Assembly: GCF_001557535.2 (NCBI RefSeq)
Contig: NZ_CP014315.1
Span: 1,178,001 to 1,242,000, forward strand
DNA length: 64,000 nt
Direction of reading: 5' to 3'
Source: Burkholderia sp. PAMC 26561
GTDB lineage: Bacteria; Pseudomonadota; Gammaproteobacteria; Burkholderiales; Burkholderiaceae
A program made the translations under genes and the position numbers. Below the pieces are notes generated by a model, which ran no database searches, was not told where the DNA came from, and was given only the letters and a program-made list of their open reading frames with translations. How positions within the stretch are numbered: position 1 is the stretch's first letter; each line of letters opens with the position of its first letter. Shown piece after piece: positions 1 to 11,105 of the stretch.

Positions 1-1
1 C

Positions 2-367
2 GAAGGTATCGGCGTGATACCGTGGAGCCCGCTCGCACGGGGCCGTCTGACGCGTGACTGGAACAGCAGCAGCGCACGCTCGGAGACCGACGAATTCGGC
101 CGCACCCTGTATGCCGCGACCGAAGAGGCAGACCGTCAGATCGTCGAACGGGTGAGCGAGATTGCGACGAAGCGAGGCGTGCCGCGGGCGCAGGTCGCGC
201 TTGCGTGGGTGCTGCAGAAGAAACCGGTCACGGCGCCAATTGTCGGCGCGACCAAGCTGCACCATCTGAGCGATGCGGTCGCGGCTGTCTCGCTTAAATT
301 GACTACGGACGAAATCCAGCTGCTCGAAGAGCGCTATGTGCCGCATGCGGTGACGGGTTTCAAATAG
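2..367 (+). CDS. Aldo/keto reductase, C-terminal part (gene starts before the window)
   Basis: The reading frame is open from base 2 and already inside a protein (EGIGVIPWSPLARGRL), so the true start lies upstream. IPWSPLARGRLTR is the conserved late strand and loop of the (beta/alpha)8 aldo/keto reductase barrel. AQVALAWVLQKKPVTAPIVGA is the NADPH-binding C-terminal region typical of YajO/YhdN-type members. The C-terminus (residues DEIQLLEERYVPHAVTGF) matches the usual end of this subgroup. It would reduce aldehydes or ketones with NADPH in the cytosol; the substrate cannot be told. About 120 of the expected 330 residues are present, including neither the catalytic Tyr nor the Lys. Confidence 0.85.
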   Translation, partial: EGIGVIPWSPLARGRLTRDWNSSSARSETDEFGRTLYAATEEADRQIVERVSEIATKRGVPRAQVALAWVLQKKPVTAPIVGATKLHHLSDAVAAVSLKLTTDEIQLLEERYVPHAVTGFK

Positions 368-549
368 ACAATCCTGCTAGCGCTTGCCATCGGCTCGCTG
401 CGCCTCTCAGCAGCTTGCAGGATGCTGAGCTGACCAAGGATTTCATCAGGGACGCGGTTGAAGTCCACGAATCGCTCGATTCAGGACTTCCTGGTTGTAG
501 CAAGCCCTGAATCGCTGATTGGCCGGCCGCGAAGACGATGCTTGCCGGC

Positions 550-2025
550 TTACTGCTTGAACTTGGCAGGCACTTGCGTCATGTCGATCTTGACGATCTC
601 GCCGAAGTCCTGGGTCTTGCCATCTGGCAGGAACTTCTCGCTGGGCGGGAAGGGGTTCGAGGCCGTGGCCATCGATACCGTGCTCGGCTCGTCCGTGATG
701 CCGAAGTCCGAGTCGTTCGACAGGTAGATCTTGGTCGGATCCGCCGGATCGATCGCCACCCCCTCGACCTTGTCGTGGCCAAAGTACATGCCTTTCGGAT
801 CGATGGCAGTGAAGAGCGCGGCATAGTTGAGGAACATTGCCTCTGTGCCGACCGTGATGCCGGCCTTGCTCAGCGCTTGCACAGCGGCAGGCGCGTCAAC
901 CGTGCCCGCAAGGTCTTCGATGGTCTTGCCACCCACCGTGAGGCCATTGGTCGAATTGTAGATTACCGCTCCGCCGGCGATGGTGGTGCCTATGAGAGGG
1001 GATTTCGGGCCGACATCAGTGGCCTGGCTCAGGTCGAGTTTCCACAGGTTCTTGTCGGCCCTGGCCTTGCCGCTCGCCGTGCCGTCGCTGGTGCCCTCGA
1101 AGTTACCGTCCCGCTCGTCAACGATGAACGTGCCGTCTGTGAGCGCCGTGATCTCGCTCACGGCCTGACCCTCGGGATTGCCTGCGCCGTTGGTGTGCAG
1201 GGAATACAAATATTCGTGCACGTCGGATATCGGGTCGGCTAGGGAGACTTTGACGACGCGTGTGATTGCACCCTTGCCGGAGGCGACCGCTGCCGAGCCA
1301 TTCTTGTCCAACGGTGACTGCATGATGCCAACGAGGTACTTGCCGTCAGGCGTGAGGGTGAGACCTTCCATGCCCTTGTTCGGCTTGCGTTTCTTCAGTT
1401 CGCCGGGCAGCGGCAGGTTGTTGCCCGACGAGGCGGTGGAGTAGGGGTTGAGCCGGGAGATCTCCTTGCCGTTCGCGTCGAAGTGAACAATATAGGGACC
1501 ATACTCGTCGGAGACCCAGAAGGTGCCGTTGGGCATGGCCACGAGGCCTTCGGGATCGAGCCCGGCCACGCTTGGGGGCAGCGCGTTGCCGTTCAAGTCG
1601 TAGATGATCTCGGCAGTGGTTGCCTCGGGATTGACGCGGCCATTCATGGGCGTGCCGTCAGCCAGTGAAAGACCGATGACCCTGGAAACGTCAGCCTTGC
1701 CGTTGACGAGTTGAAACAGGGCGATTGCCGGTTGGAATGCCAGATCCGGCTCGATCTTGTTGGTGCCGTCGGGCGCGGTGACGTTGGGACCGCGATCTGT
1801 CATGCCGTAGAAATAGCCGGCCCGGTTGGGGGCGGGCGTCAATGCCGAGCCGTAGCCCGTGCCGACGATGGGCACGTTACCCCAACTTGAATACGGAGCA
1901 ATGGATTGGCTGAAAAGCTGGGTACCTTGCTGAGTGCTGGCGGAACTTGCGGGCGCATCATCGCCGCCGCAGGCGCTGAGCGCCAATATTAACGTCAGGC
2001 CCACACACGTCTTCTTGTTGAACAT
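550..2025 (-). CDS. Esterase-like phytase-family lipoprotein
   Basis: A 491-residue protein with an N-terminal lipoprotein signal: MFNKK, a hydrophobic run, then the lipobox L16-S17-A18-C19 followed by GGDD, so it is probably exported and lipid-anchored. The body has the features of the esterase-like-activity-of-phytase family (beta-propeller fold): GMTDRGPN near the start, LDPEGLVAMPNGTFWVSDEYGPY in the middle, GMEGLTLTPDGKYL, and DKVEGVAIDPADPTKIYLSNDSDFG near the C-terminus. The start at 2025 is chosen over an upstream in-frame ATG because it opens the signal peptide and has a good ribosome site (AAGGAGA) just upstream. A role in periplasmic phosphate or phosphodiester hydrolysis is a family-level inference. 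It is monocistronic as far as can be seen. Confidence 0.88.
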   Translation of the reverse strand: MFNKKTCVGLTLILALSACGGDDAPASSASTQQGTQLFSQSIAPYSSWGNVPIVGTGYGSALTPAPNRAGYFYGMTDRGPNVTAPDGTNKIEPDLAFQPAIALFQLVNGKADVSRVIGLSLADGTPMNGRVNPEATTAEIIYDLNGNALPPSVAGLDPEGLVAMPNGTFWVSDEYGPYIVHFDANGKEISRLNPYSTASSGNNLPLPGELKKRKPNKGMEGLTLTPDGKYLVGIMQSPLDKNGSAAVASGKGAITRVVKVSLADPISDVHEYLYSLHTNGAGNPEGQAVSEITALTDGTFIVDERDGNFEGTSDGTASGKARADKNLWKLDLSQATDVGPKSPLIGTTIAGGAVIYNSTNGLTVGGKTIEDLAGTVDAPAAVQALSKAGITVGTEAMFLNYAALFTAIDPKGMYFGHDKVEGVAIDPADPTKIYLSNDSDFGITDEPSTVSMATASNPFPPSEKFLPDGKTQDFGEIVKIDMTQVPAKFKQ

Positions 2026-2162
2026 CGCCCCGTCTCCTTTTTGTGTCGAGCTGCTGGAAAACGTAAAGCTTATATTTGGTAAATGAAAAGTTTGTGGCAG
2101 GAGAAAAAAAGACGGGTGTCGGTCCAGCAAACGGATTGACGCATCGATTGCGTGGACTGCGG

Positions 2163-2498
2163 TCAGTTCCGCGCCGTATGAAAGGTGATCGCGTAGGCAT
2201 CCGGATCGCCGGCGACAAAGAAGCGGCCGAAGGGGCCGCCGGCAAGCGGACTTGGGATCACACCGCCCCGCCCTGCAACGAGGTCGTGCAGCGCATCAGC
2301 GTCGGTGCAGGCGATCCAGAGGACCATGCCAACACCAAGTGGCCCCGCTTCGGGAAGCGCGCGCAGGGGCGCTCGCAGCGCCAACCGGACGGGGTCGGTC
2401 TTGAAAATGATCGCTCCAGGAGGACAGTGCGTCGAGGCTTCAAAACCGAAAGTTTCGACGTAGGACTTGCGGGACGCAACGAGGTCGCGCACCTGCAA
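2163..2498 (-). CDS. VOC (glyoxalase/bleomycin-resistance fold) protein, start unclear
   Basis: A protein of about 111 residues with the VOC pattern: FIALQVRDLVASRKSY at the N-terminus, GPLGVGMVLWIACTDADALHDLV in the middle, and GRFFVAGDPDAYAITFH at the end. The conserved start of the fold (PDFIALQVRDL) reads a few codons upstream of the TTG at 2498, but that frame meets a TGA after about 12 more codons with no ATG or GTG between. Either translation starts at TTG, losing the first beta strand, or the 5' end has been damaged. The function (glyoxalase, dioxygenase or resistance protein) cannot be decided. It runs opposite to no close partner. Confidence 0.6.
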   Translation of the reverse strand: MQVRDLVASRKSYVETFGFEASTHCPPGAIIFKTDPVRLALRAPLRALPEAGPLGVGMVLWIACTDADALHDLVAGRGGVIPSPLAGGPFGRFFVAGDPDAYAITFHTARN

Positions 2499-2910
2499 GG
2501 CGATGAAGTCGGGGCCGATTGGCTGACTGCAATCAGTCTTTCACGACCGACCGTTTCGGCTCATATGTCTGACGGTGAAGGAAGTCGACTCCGAGTCTGC
2601 AACTCTCGGATTCCTGAGCGAAACGCATCATCTGCACGATCCGGTGTTGCATCAGTCGAGTTCAGTGACGGTCGGTTCGTCTAAAGGGACGAAGGTATGC
2701 GTTGTGGTCTCGGCGACCAAGCCGCATTGACCCTGCGAACGACAGTCAGGTCGGACAACCTCCCGCCCGGCTGAAACTGATGTTCTCGGGTGTCTCCCGG
2801 TTTGATTACAACCATGATTGCGCGAACGACGGCATCATCGTGTCGTGTGCGGTTTCAATCGATGACGGATTCGTTCGCTTCGAATGCGACGAATGTGACA
2901 GTGATTCAAC
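2499..2910. other. Intergenic stretch with no supported gene
   Basis: About 410 bases between the VOC gene and the isochorismatase-like gene. A plus-strand frame here gives a short helix-turn-helix-looking phrase (SLSRPTVSAHM), but nothing regulator-like precedes or follows it. The stretch between 2525 and 2700 may be decayed sequence that once supplied the missing 5' end of the VOC gene. No repeat or RNA gene was recognised. Confidence 0.5.
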
Positions 2911-3480
2911 TCACTTGTCCGTATCCAGCAACATCCCGGCAGTGATCACGGTGCAGTATTCCGGGTCGAGATTGGCAAGCGACATCGCGTGTACGTCGTC
3001 CGCGCTTCTCAAGGTGCCATTCCAGTCCCTTCGATCAAACGTAAAGCAGCCATCGGCTACGAGGTAGGTTGTGAAGCCTAGGTTGCCGGCCATGCGAACC
3101 GTCGCCTCTACAGAATTATTGGTGATGACGCCCGCTACCACTAGCGTGTCATGGTCTTGAGCGCGAAGCCGCGCTTCCAGATTTGTACCTAGAAACGCAT
3201 TGTTGGTCGATTTCGGGATCACCGGCTCGCCGGCGACGGGAGTGGCCTCAGGCTTGAAGTCATGCCCGCTCTGCCCGGGTCGATAATGCGAGCCAGGTTC
3301 GGTGGAGTCGTGCCGAATGTGCCATACCGGCCAGCCGTTACTCCGCCAGTGCCGAAGCAAACGTGCAATCTGAACTTCCGCAAGCGGATTGTTTCTCTGC
3401 CCCCAGCTTGGGTGGTCTATTGCTTTTTGAAGATCCACCAGCAAGAGGAGGGCACCGGCCGGGCGTTGTAAGGCAGTCAT
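2911..3480 (-). CDS. Isochorismatase-fold hydrolase with Ser in place of the catalytic Cys
   Basis: A 189-residue protein of the isochorismatase/cysteine hydrolase superfamily. Two of the usual catalytic residues are visible: Asp16 (ALLLLVDLQKAI) and Lys90 (VIPKSTNNAFLGT). At the position of the nucleophile (normally G-V-x-T-x-x-C-V) the sequence is GVITNNSVEATVRMAGNLGF, so Ser123 replaces Cys. The rest of the fold is complete, ending in HAMSLANLDPEYCTVITAGMLL. Start 3480 is preferred to an upstream in-frame start because the conserved fold begins here. Replacement of the cysteine means the amidase chemistry of nicotinamidase-type members is not expected unless Ser takes over. The HxlR remnant lies divergently upstream. 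Confidence 0.82.
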   Translation of the reverse strand: MTALQRPAGALLLLVDLQKAIDHPSWGQRNNPLAEVQIARLLRHWRSNGWPVWHIRHDSTEPGSHYRPGQSGHDFKPEATPVAGEPVIPKSTNNAFLGTNLEARLRAQDHDTLVVAGVITNNSVEATVRMAGNLGFTTYLVADGCFTFDRRDWNGTLRSADDVHAMSLANLDPEYCTVITAGMLLDTDK

Positions 3481-3716
3481 TTTGAATTCGGCGTAAGCGG
3501 TTGTTGTCGTGGTGCGATCCGATCCTATTTGGACTTTACTGCACGTTGGTCGCGAGCCGGGTTCTCGTTGTCTGATCGGCCTGGTTCGGCCACGAGGCGT
3601 CAGCCGCCCGCACCGCTGTTCGGCCAATCAGGTGTCGGTTCCACCCTGATTGCGGCCCACTTCGACGAGGGGGTTCCGCTTGTCGGATTTACTGACAGCC
3701 TTCTAATACTGATTGA

Positions 3717-4082
3717 TTGCTGAATGTAGAGCTAATTCCGACCACGCAGTCCGTGCGCAGCATACGGGAAGAATTGTATATAAACGCGGCCAATGTCCTT
3801 GCTTCCCGCCTTGCCTTTCTTGAGGAGCAAGGAATTCTCTCGAGGGCGCCCAGCCCCGACGACAGGCGCCGTGACTTCTACAAGCTGACAGAGAAGGGGC
3901 TGGACCTCATTCCCATCGTGTTCAACATAGTCGTTTGGAGTGCGAAGCATGATTCGAAATCGTACGTGCGACGCTGCAAGGAGTTCATCGCTCGATTGAA
4001 TCGAAACCCCATGGAAGTGAGCGAGGAGGTAAAAGCGCTGGTCCGTGAAGGCGGATGCCTCTTTCCTGAGAGCAAGGGGTGA
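3717..4082 (+). pseudogene. HxlR-type transcriptional regulator, 5'-truncated remnant
   Basis: The readable part (NVLASRLAFLEEQGILSRAP, then DDRRRDFYKLTEKGLDLIPI) is the recognition helix and wing of an HxlR winged-helix regulator, followed by a normal C-terminal tail. The expected first 40 or so residues (Cys-containing N-terminus and W-x-L-L-I-x-R helix) are missing: the frame meets a TGA at 3714-3716, and no other frame upstream encodes them. The apparent TTG start at 3717 is therefore probably not functional. It stands divergent to the isochorismatase-like gene, a common arrangement for a local repressor and its target, so that gene may have lost its regulator. Confidence 0.65.
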
Positions 4083-4506
4083 GCAGTACGGCAAGCACGA
4101 CCCGTCACGTCGCACGAACGATGTGCACACACCACCGGCTACGACACCTTCAGCGCTTCGAGTCCTCCTCGACGTCCACAGGATTGGAGGAACCGCCGAC
4201 TACATTGCGCCCCTTCAACAACCCGCAGCCGCAACAGTGATCGAACCCTCTCCCCGATAGCTAGCACCGCTCGGATGGTCGTGCACTTATTAATCCCTGC
4301 TCTTTACACGTAAATGACCGTTGTTGCGCGCGCCGACCGTTCGTTCGTGGCCCCGCAGCCGAAACGCCCATTGCGCCAGTGCCCACCTTGCTTTGTGGCC
4401 GGCAGGCGCCGCAAAACGCAAGCGGCTCTTCACTCGTACCGCCAGAAAAGAGACCGCCCTGTACGTCGGTCGGCTATCATGCGTGTCCTCTTCGAAGTAA
4501 CTCCTT
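4083..4506. other. Intergenic stretch upstream of the ABC-F gene
   Basis: About 420 bases with no convincing coding sequence. Short frames on both strands lack recognisable motifs and ribosome sites. It must hold the promoter of the ABC-F gene, but no clear promoter elements could be picked out by eye. Confidence 0.4.
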
Positions 4507-6186
4507 ATGATTTCCGTCCGTAATGTCACCCTGCGCCGCGGCGTCAATGTCGTACTCGACAGCGCGTCCGTCACCTTCACTCCAGGCGAAAAGATTGGCC
4601 TTGTCGGCCGCAATGGCGCCGGCAAGTCGTCATTCTTCGGCCTTCTCAACGGCACGCTGCACGAAGACGGCGGCGAGTTCTCGATTCCTGCTACGTGGAA
4701 GATGGGCCAGGTCGCGCAGGAGATGCCGGAGACCGAGCAGAGTGCGACGGACTTCGTAGTCGACGGTGACACCGTGCTGCTGGCCGCGCAGGCCGAAGTG
4801 GCGGCCGCCGAGGCGAGCGACGATGGCATGCGCATGGCGCACGCCTACATGGAGCTGCACGATGCTGGCGCACACGATGCCCCCGCACGGGCCGAAGCGC
4901 TGATCCAGGGCTTGGGCTTCAGCGCTGCGCAGCTTAGCCAGCCGGTCAACAGTTTCTCCGGCGGCTGGCGCATGCGACTGCAGCTGGCGCGCGCGCTCAT
5001 GTGCCCGTCCGACTTGCTGTTGCTCGACGAACCGACCAATCACCTAGACCTCGACGCGCTGGTCTGGCTGGAAGCGTGGCTCAAGCGCTACCAGGGAACC
5101 ATGGTCGTGATCAGCCACGATCGCGAATTCCTCGACGCAGTGACGCAGGTGACGGTGCACGTCGACAACGCCAAGCTCGTGCGTTATGGCGGCAACTACA
5201 GCAAGTTCGAAGAGATGCGCGCCGAGCAGATGTTGCTGCAGCAGGCCTCGATGGCCAAGCAGGCAGACAAGATCGCCCACCTGCAGAAATTCATCGACCG
5301 TTTCAAGGCCACGGCCTCGAAGGCGAAGCAGGCGCAGAGCCGGGTCAAGGCGCTCGAACGCATGGAAAAGATCGCCCCGGTGCTTGCCGATGCGGAGTTC
5401 ACCTTCGAGTTCAAGGAGCCGCTCAACGTCCCGAACCCACTGTTGTCGATGCTGGACGCAAGCTTCGGCTATCCGGCGCCAAGCGACGCGACGCCGGGCA
5501 CGCCGCCGACGGTCATCGTGCGGGGCATCAACCGGTCCGTGCTGGCCGGGCAGCGCATCGGCATTCTCGGTGCCAACGGCCAGGGCAAGTCCACGCTGGT
5601 GAAAACGGTGGCGCACGAGCTGGCGCCTATTGCGGGCGAAATCAGCGAAGGCAAGGGCCTGAACATCGGGTACTTCGCTCAGCAGGAGCTCGACGTGCTG
5701 CGTCCTCTCGACACGCCGCTGGAACACATGATCCGCCTCGCCAAGGACACGCCGGCCAACATGCGTGCCCCTGGCCAGAGTGGCACCGAACAATCGCTTC
5801 GCACCTTCCTCGGCACCTTCAGCTTCAGCGGCGACATGGTCCATCAGGCAGTCGGCACGATGAGCGGCGGCGAAAAGGCGCGGCTCGTGTTGTGCATGAT
5901 CGTGTGGCAGCGTCCCAACCTGCTGCTGCTCGACGAACCTACCAACCACCTCGACCTGGCCACACGCGAAGCGCTGGGCATGGCACTCAACGAATTCGAA
6001 GGCACGGTGCTGCTGGTCAGTCACGACCGGTCCCTGCTGCGCGCAGTATGTGACGAGTTCTGGCTCGTCACCAAGGGTGGCGTCGAGCCCTTCGACGGCG
6101 ATCTGGACGATTACCAGCAGTTCCTGCGCGACGAAGCGCGTCGCATGCGCGAGCAGACTGCCGGGGAGCAGAAGGTCATCGCCTGA
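4507..6186 (+). CDS. ABC-F family ATPase, YheS-like
   Basis: A 559-residue cytosolic protein with two ABC domains and no membrane segment. Domain 1: Walker A GLVGRNGAGKSS (about residues 31-42), signature FSGGWRMRLQLARAL, Walker B LLLLDEPTNHLDLDALVWLE and H-loop VVISHDREFL. An interdomain linker rich in Lys and Gln (KFIDRFKATASKAKQAQSR) follows, the ribosome P-site-tRNA-interacting motif region of ABC-F proteins. Domain 2: GILGANGQGKST, TMSGGEKARLVLCMIVWQRP and LLLLDEPTNHLDLATREAL. The order and wording match the YheS subgroup closely, including EPFDGDLDDYQQ at the end. ABC-F proteins act on stalled ribosomes rather than in transport. Its C-terminal tail is shorter than in E. coli YheS. Confidence 0.93.
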   Translation: MISVRNVTLRRGVNVVLDSASVTFTPGEKIGLVGRNGAGKSSFFGLLNGTLHEDGGEFSIPATWKMGQVAQEMPETEQSATDFVVDGDTVLLAAQAEVAAAEASDDGMRMAHAYMELHDAGAHDAPARAEALIQGLGFSAAQLSQPVNSFSGGWRMRLQLARALMCPSDLLLLDEPTNHLDLDALVWLEAWLKRYQGTMVVISHDREFLDAVTQVTVHVDNAKLVRYGGNYSKFEEMRAEQMLLQQASMAKQADKIAHLQKFIDRFKATASKAKQAQSRVKALERMEKIAPVLADAEFTFEFKEPLNVPNPLLSMLDASFGYPAPSDATPGTPPTVIVRGINRSVLAGQRIGILGANGQGKSTLVKTVAHELAPIAGEISEGKGLNIGYFAQQELDVLRPLDTPLEHMIRLAKDTPANMRAPGQSGTEQSLRTFLGTFSFSGDMVHQAVGTMSGGEKARLVLCMIVWQRPNLLLLDEPTNHLDLATREALGMALNEFEGTVLLVSHDRSLLRAVCDEFWLVTKGGVEPFDGDLDDYQQFLRDEARRMREQTAGEQKVIA

Positions 6187-6192
6187 GTTGAA

Positions 6193-6229
6193 CGGCGGGC
6201 AGTTCCGCATGGCTTGAGCTGCCCTGCCG
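6193..6229 (+). terminator. Hairpin after the ABC-F gene, possible terminator
   Basis: The arms at 6193-6205 and 6216-6229 pair over about 12 bases, with one bulge and one G-T pair, 7 bases after the stop codon. Only a weak pyrimidine run follows (GGTTTCTTCC), so this is a possible rather than a strong intrinsic terminator. Confidence 0.4.
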
Positions 6230-6380
6230 GTGACGAGGGGTTTCTTCCTATGTTTAGGATGCGGTGGTCACTGCTGTGGCAGTGTCAAAAGTATCGACCC
6301 GCTTTGTAAAGCATGCTTGTAGGCATGCGCTCTTAAGCGTTGGAGAATGATACGGCCCGCGGCTTTCATCTGCAGAGAGC

Positions 6381-6659
6381 CTAGTCGAAGATCCACGCTT
6401 CAAGCTCTGAGCGCGATCCGTATCGCGGAGCTTCCAGCCAGGCGACCAGATCGGCGTGCAGCCGATTGCAGGTACGCTCGTCGAGGTCAAACTTGGCGTG
6501 CAGGAACCCGCTCCCGTCGTCGCCGATCTCAGCGCCTTTCGCCCATTGACCGTCCCAAAATACGACAGTGCGCTCGTTGAGTTCCGCCGTCGTACAACGA
6601 GGCATGCTTCGAAGCAACGTTGCCAGATGCGCCTGAAAGGCCACACAACCCATGTCCAT
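6381..6659 (-). CDS. Small hypothetical protein
   Basis: A 92-residue acidic protein with no recognised domain. It begins MDMGCVAFQAHLATLL, includes VVFWDGQWAKGAEIGDDGSG and ends in SRSELEAWIFD. Two reasons to think it is real are a good ribosome site (TTGGAG about 8 bases before the ATG at 6659) and a sensible amino-acid composition without low complexity. It stands alone, transcribed toward the ABC-F gene. No function is proposed. Confidence 0.5.
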   Translation of the reverse strand: MDMGCVAFQAHLATLLRSMPRCTTAELNERTVVFWDGQWAKGAEIGDDGSGFLHAKFDLDERTCNRLHADLVAWLEAPRYGSRSELEAWIFD

Positions 6660-9624
<2,965 letters not shown>

Positions 9625-9642
9625 TCCTTGACTGAAGGCAGG

Positions 9643-9676
9643 CAGTACGGCTTCGGGATTTACCGGAGCCGTACTG
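9643..9676 (+). terminator. Hairpin after katG, possible terminator
   Basis: CAGTACGGCT (9643-9652) pairs perfectly with AGCCGTACTG (9667-9676), 18 bases after the katG stop. There is no T run after it, so termination would be weak or factor-dependent. It may also serve the convergent cupin gene. Confidence 0.45.
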
Positions 9677-9733
9677 GTTTGCGGGAGCAGGCCTGCAAGC
9701 GTCGTCTGCCTCCCCGTAGTTCGACGACCTTGA

Positions 9734-10078
9734 TCAAAAAATAACGTACACCTTGCGCATCGCTTCTTCGACTTCCCACAGACCCTCTGTGTTGGCTTCG
9801 AAGAACAGCGTATCGCCGCTGGCAAAGTGGATGGTGTCTTCGCCGTCTGCCGTGAAACGTCCGCGGCCGGCGAGAAAGTGCATGACCTCCGCTTGCTTGA
9901 CCGAGCGCCTGTAGGTGCCCGCCGAACATTCGAAAATGCCGGTGTCGATGGCTTCACTGCCTTTGATTACCGTCTGCAAACCGGAAACCTGTATGGGCGC
10001 GGTGCCCGGCAAACCTGCAGTTCCCCAGTCTTCGAGGCCTTTGGCATTGACGCTTTGTTTGATCTGCTGGACCTTCAC
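9734..10078 (-). CDS. Cupin-domain protein (DUF861-like)
   Basis: A protein of about 114 residues with a single cupin: GIFECSAGTYRRSVKQAEVMHFLAGRG, then FASGDTLFFEANTEGLWEVEE and a short VRKVYVIF-like end. This is the Cupin_3/DUF861 pattern. The GTG at 10078 is preferred as start over an in-frame start at 10108 because AGAGGGG lies 6-7 bases before it. It is the last gene of a minus-strand series (aminotransferase, Lrp, aldehyde dehydrogenase, desuccinylase, cupin), 49 bases after the desuccinylase. Such cupins often bind a metal and a small catabolic intermediate; its exact role here is unknown. Confidence 0.8.
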   Translation of the reverse strand: MKVQQIKQSVNAKGLEDWGTAGLPGTAPIQVSGLQTVIKGSEAIDTGIFECSAGTYRRSVKQAEVMHFLAGRGRFTADGEDTIHFASGDTLFFEANTEGLWEVEEAMRKVYVIF

Positions 10079-10127
10079 TGATGCCCCTCTGAATTCGTTC
10101 TGCCGCAATTGATTGAAACGTAAGGAA

Positions 10128-11105
10128 TCAAACCGGACTGACGGTTCGCTCGATCTTGCCGAGCCGCACCACGGTCACACCCGGAAGCAATTGCCTGAGC
10201 GACGGCATGACAAGCACGCAATCATCGTACGGCGTAAGGACGGGTTGTCCGTTGGACCACGCAATCACGCTGCCTGCCTTCGGAAACACTTCGAGCCCGG
10301 TGTACGCATCCGCAAAGCGAAAATCCATGCTATCGGCGACGACGGGCTGCGTCACGCGAACCACATTCATCTCGCTCGGCGACGGCTGGAGCCAGCCCTC
10401 TGGAAGGTCACTTTCGTCGACCACACCTGAGTGCTGCAGAAAACGCGCGGTGGTATCGCGGGCGACCGTTACCGCGCTCGCTTCCCAGTGCTGACCGCAT
10501 TCAATCAACAATGCGTTCTTCGCGCTGCCGGCGTCGCCGAATTCGCCATAGTCACGCATCCTGCGGCCCTGGGGATGACCTTCATCCACGATCACGGTGG
10601 CCGGCGTCCCGATTGCAAGCGCAAGTTCGATGCCTTTTTCCAGCGGCCCCGAAACGATCAGCGGCCGGCTCTTCTCGTGCATTGAATGCAAGTCGAGCAG
10701 CAAATCGACAGTGTCGATGACCGGGCGCATTTCGCGGGCGCGTGCGAGTTCGCTCGACGTGCGCGCAGTATTGTCGAGCACGGCCTCCGTCCAGACGCGA
10801 TTGAAGTCCTGGTCGACAAAACGGGCGGCGTCGGGCGTTTCCGGATCAAAGCGTTCGTAGGCCGCGATGTTCGCAAAAGCAAGCGTCAGGCGGCCGCGAC
10901 GCGGGCGCAGCCTGGCGCGCAGCAACGCATCCACCACGATCGCGCCGCAGACTTCATTGCCGTGCGTCAGCGCGTTGATCATCACGTGCGGCCCGGCCAT
11001 GCCGGAATCGAACGTATGCACATACGGCACGCCGCAAGCCGACGCCTCGTGCGGCGAGAGAACGGGGAACGTGACTTCGATTGGATAGTTGGCGGCGGCG
11101 CTCAT
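10128..11105 (-). CDS. Succinylglutamate desuccinylase/aspartoacylase family protein
   Basis: A 325-residue zinc-dependent M14-like deacylase. The first two zinc ligands are in ALTHGNEVCGA (His and Glu of HGNE), and the third is the His of LLLDLHSMHE. The C-terminal beta domain (AYTGLEVFPKAGSVIAWSNG) is typical. It would release an acyl group such as succinyl, acetyl or another carboxylic acid from an amino acid. The ATG overlaps the stop of the upstream aldehyde dehydrogenase by 4 bases (ATGA), so the two are translationally coupled. Context suggests it deacylates an N-acyl amino acid or diamine whose products then go to the aminotransferase and dehydrogenase. It is not close in sequence to DoeB, though the neighbourhood resembles ectoine catabolism. 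Confidence 0.85.
   Translation of the reverse strand: MSAAANYPIEVTFPVLSPHEASACGVPYVHTFDSGMAGPHVMINALTHGNEVCGAIVVDALLRARLRPRRGRLTLAFANIAAYERFDPETPDAARFVDQDFNRVWTEAVLDNTARTSSELARAREMRPVIDTVDLLLDLHSMHEKSRPLIVSGPLEKGIELALAIGTPATVIVDEGHPQGRRMRDYGEFGDAGSAKNALLIECGQHWEASAVTVARDTTARFLQHSGVVDESDLPEGWLQPSPSEMNVVRVTQPVVADSMDFRFADAYTGLEVFPKAGSVIAWSNGQPVLTPYDDCVLVMPSLRQLLPGVTVVRLGKIERTVSPV

Noticed and set aside
2505..2684. A helix-turn-helix-like phrase on the plus strand (SLSRPTVSAHM)
   Set aside because: Only one helix pair is suggestive; the residues before and after do not fit ArsR, MarR or HxlR and the frame crosses the 5' end of the VOC gene.
4290..4835. A long minus-strand frame crossing the start of the ABC-F gene
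   Set aside because: It is the complementary shadow of a clearly coding gene, with a biased Ala/Arg/Ser composition.
5044..6210. A 388-codon frame opposite the ABC-F gene
   Set aside because: Shadow of a gene with complete ABC motifs; no known family and no ribosome site.
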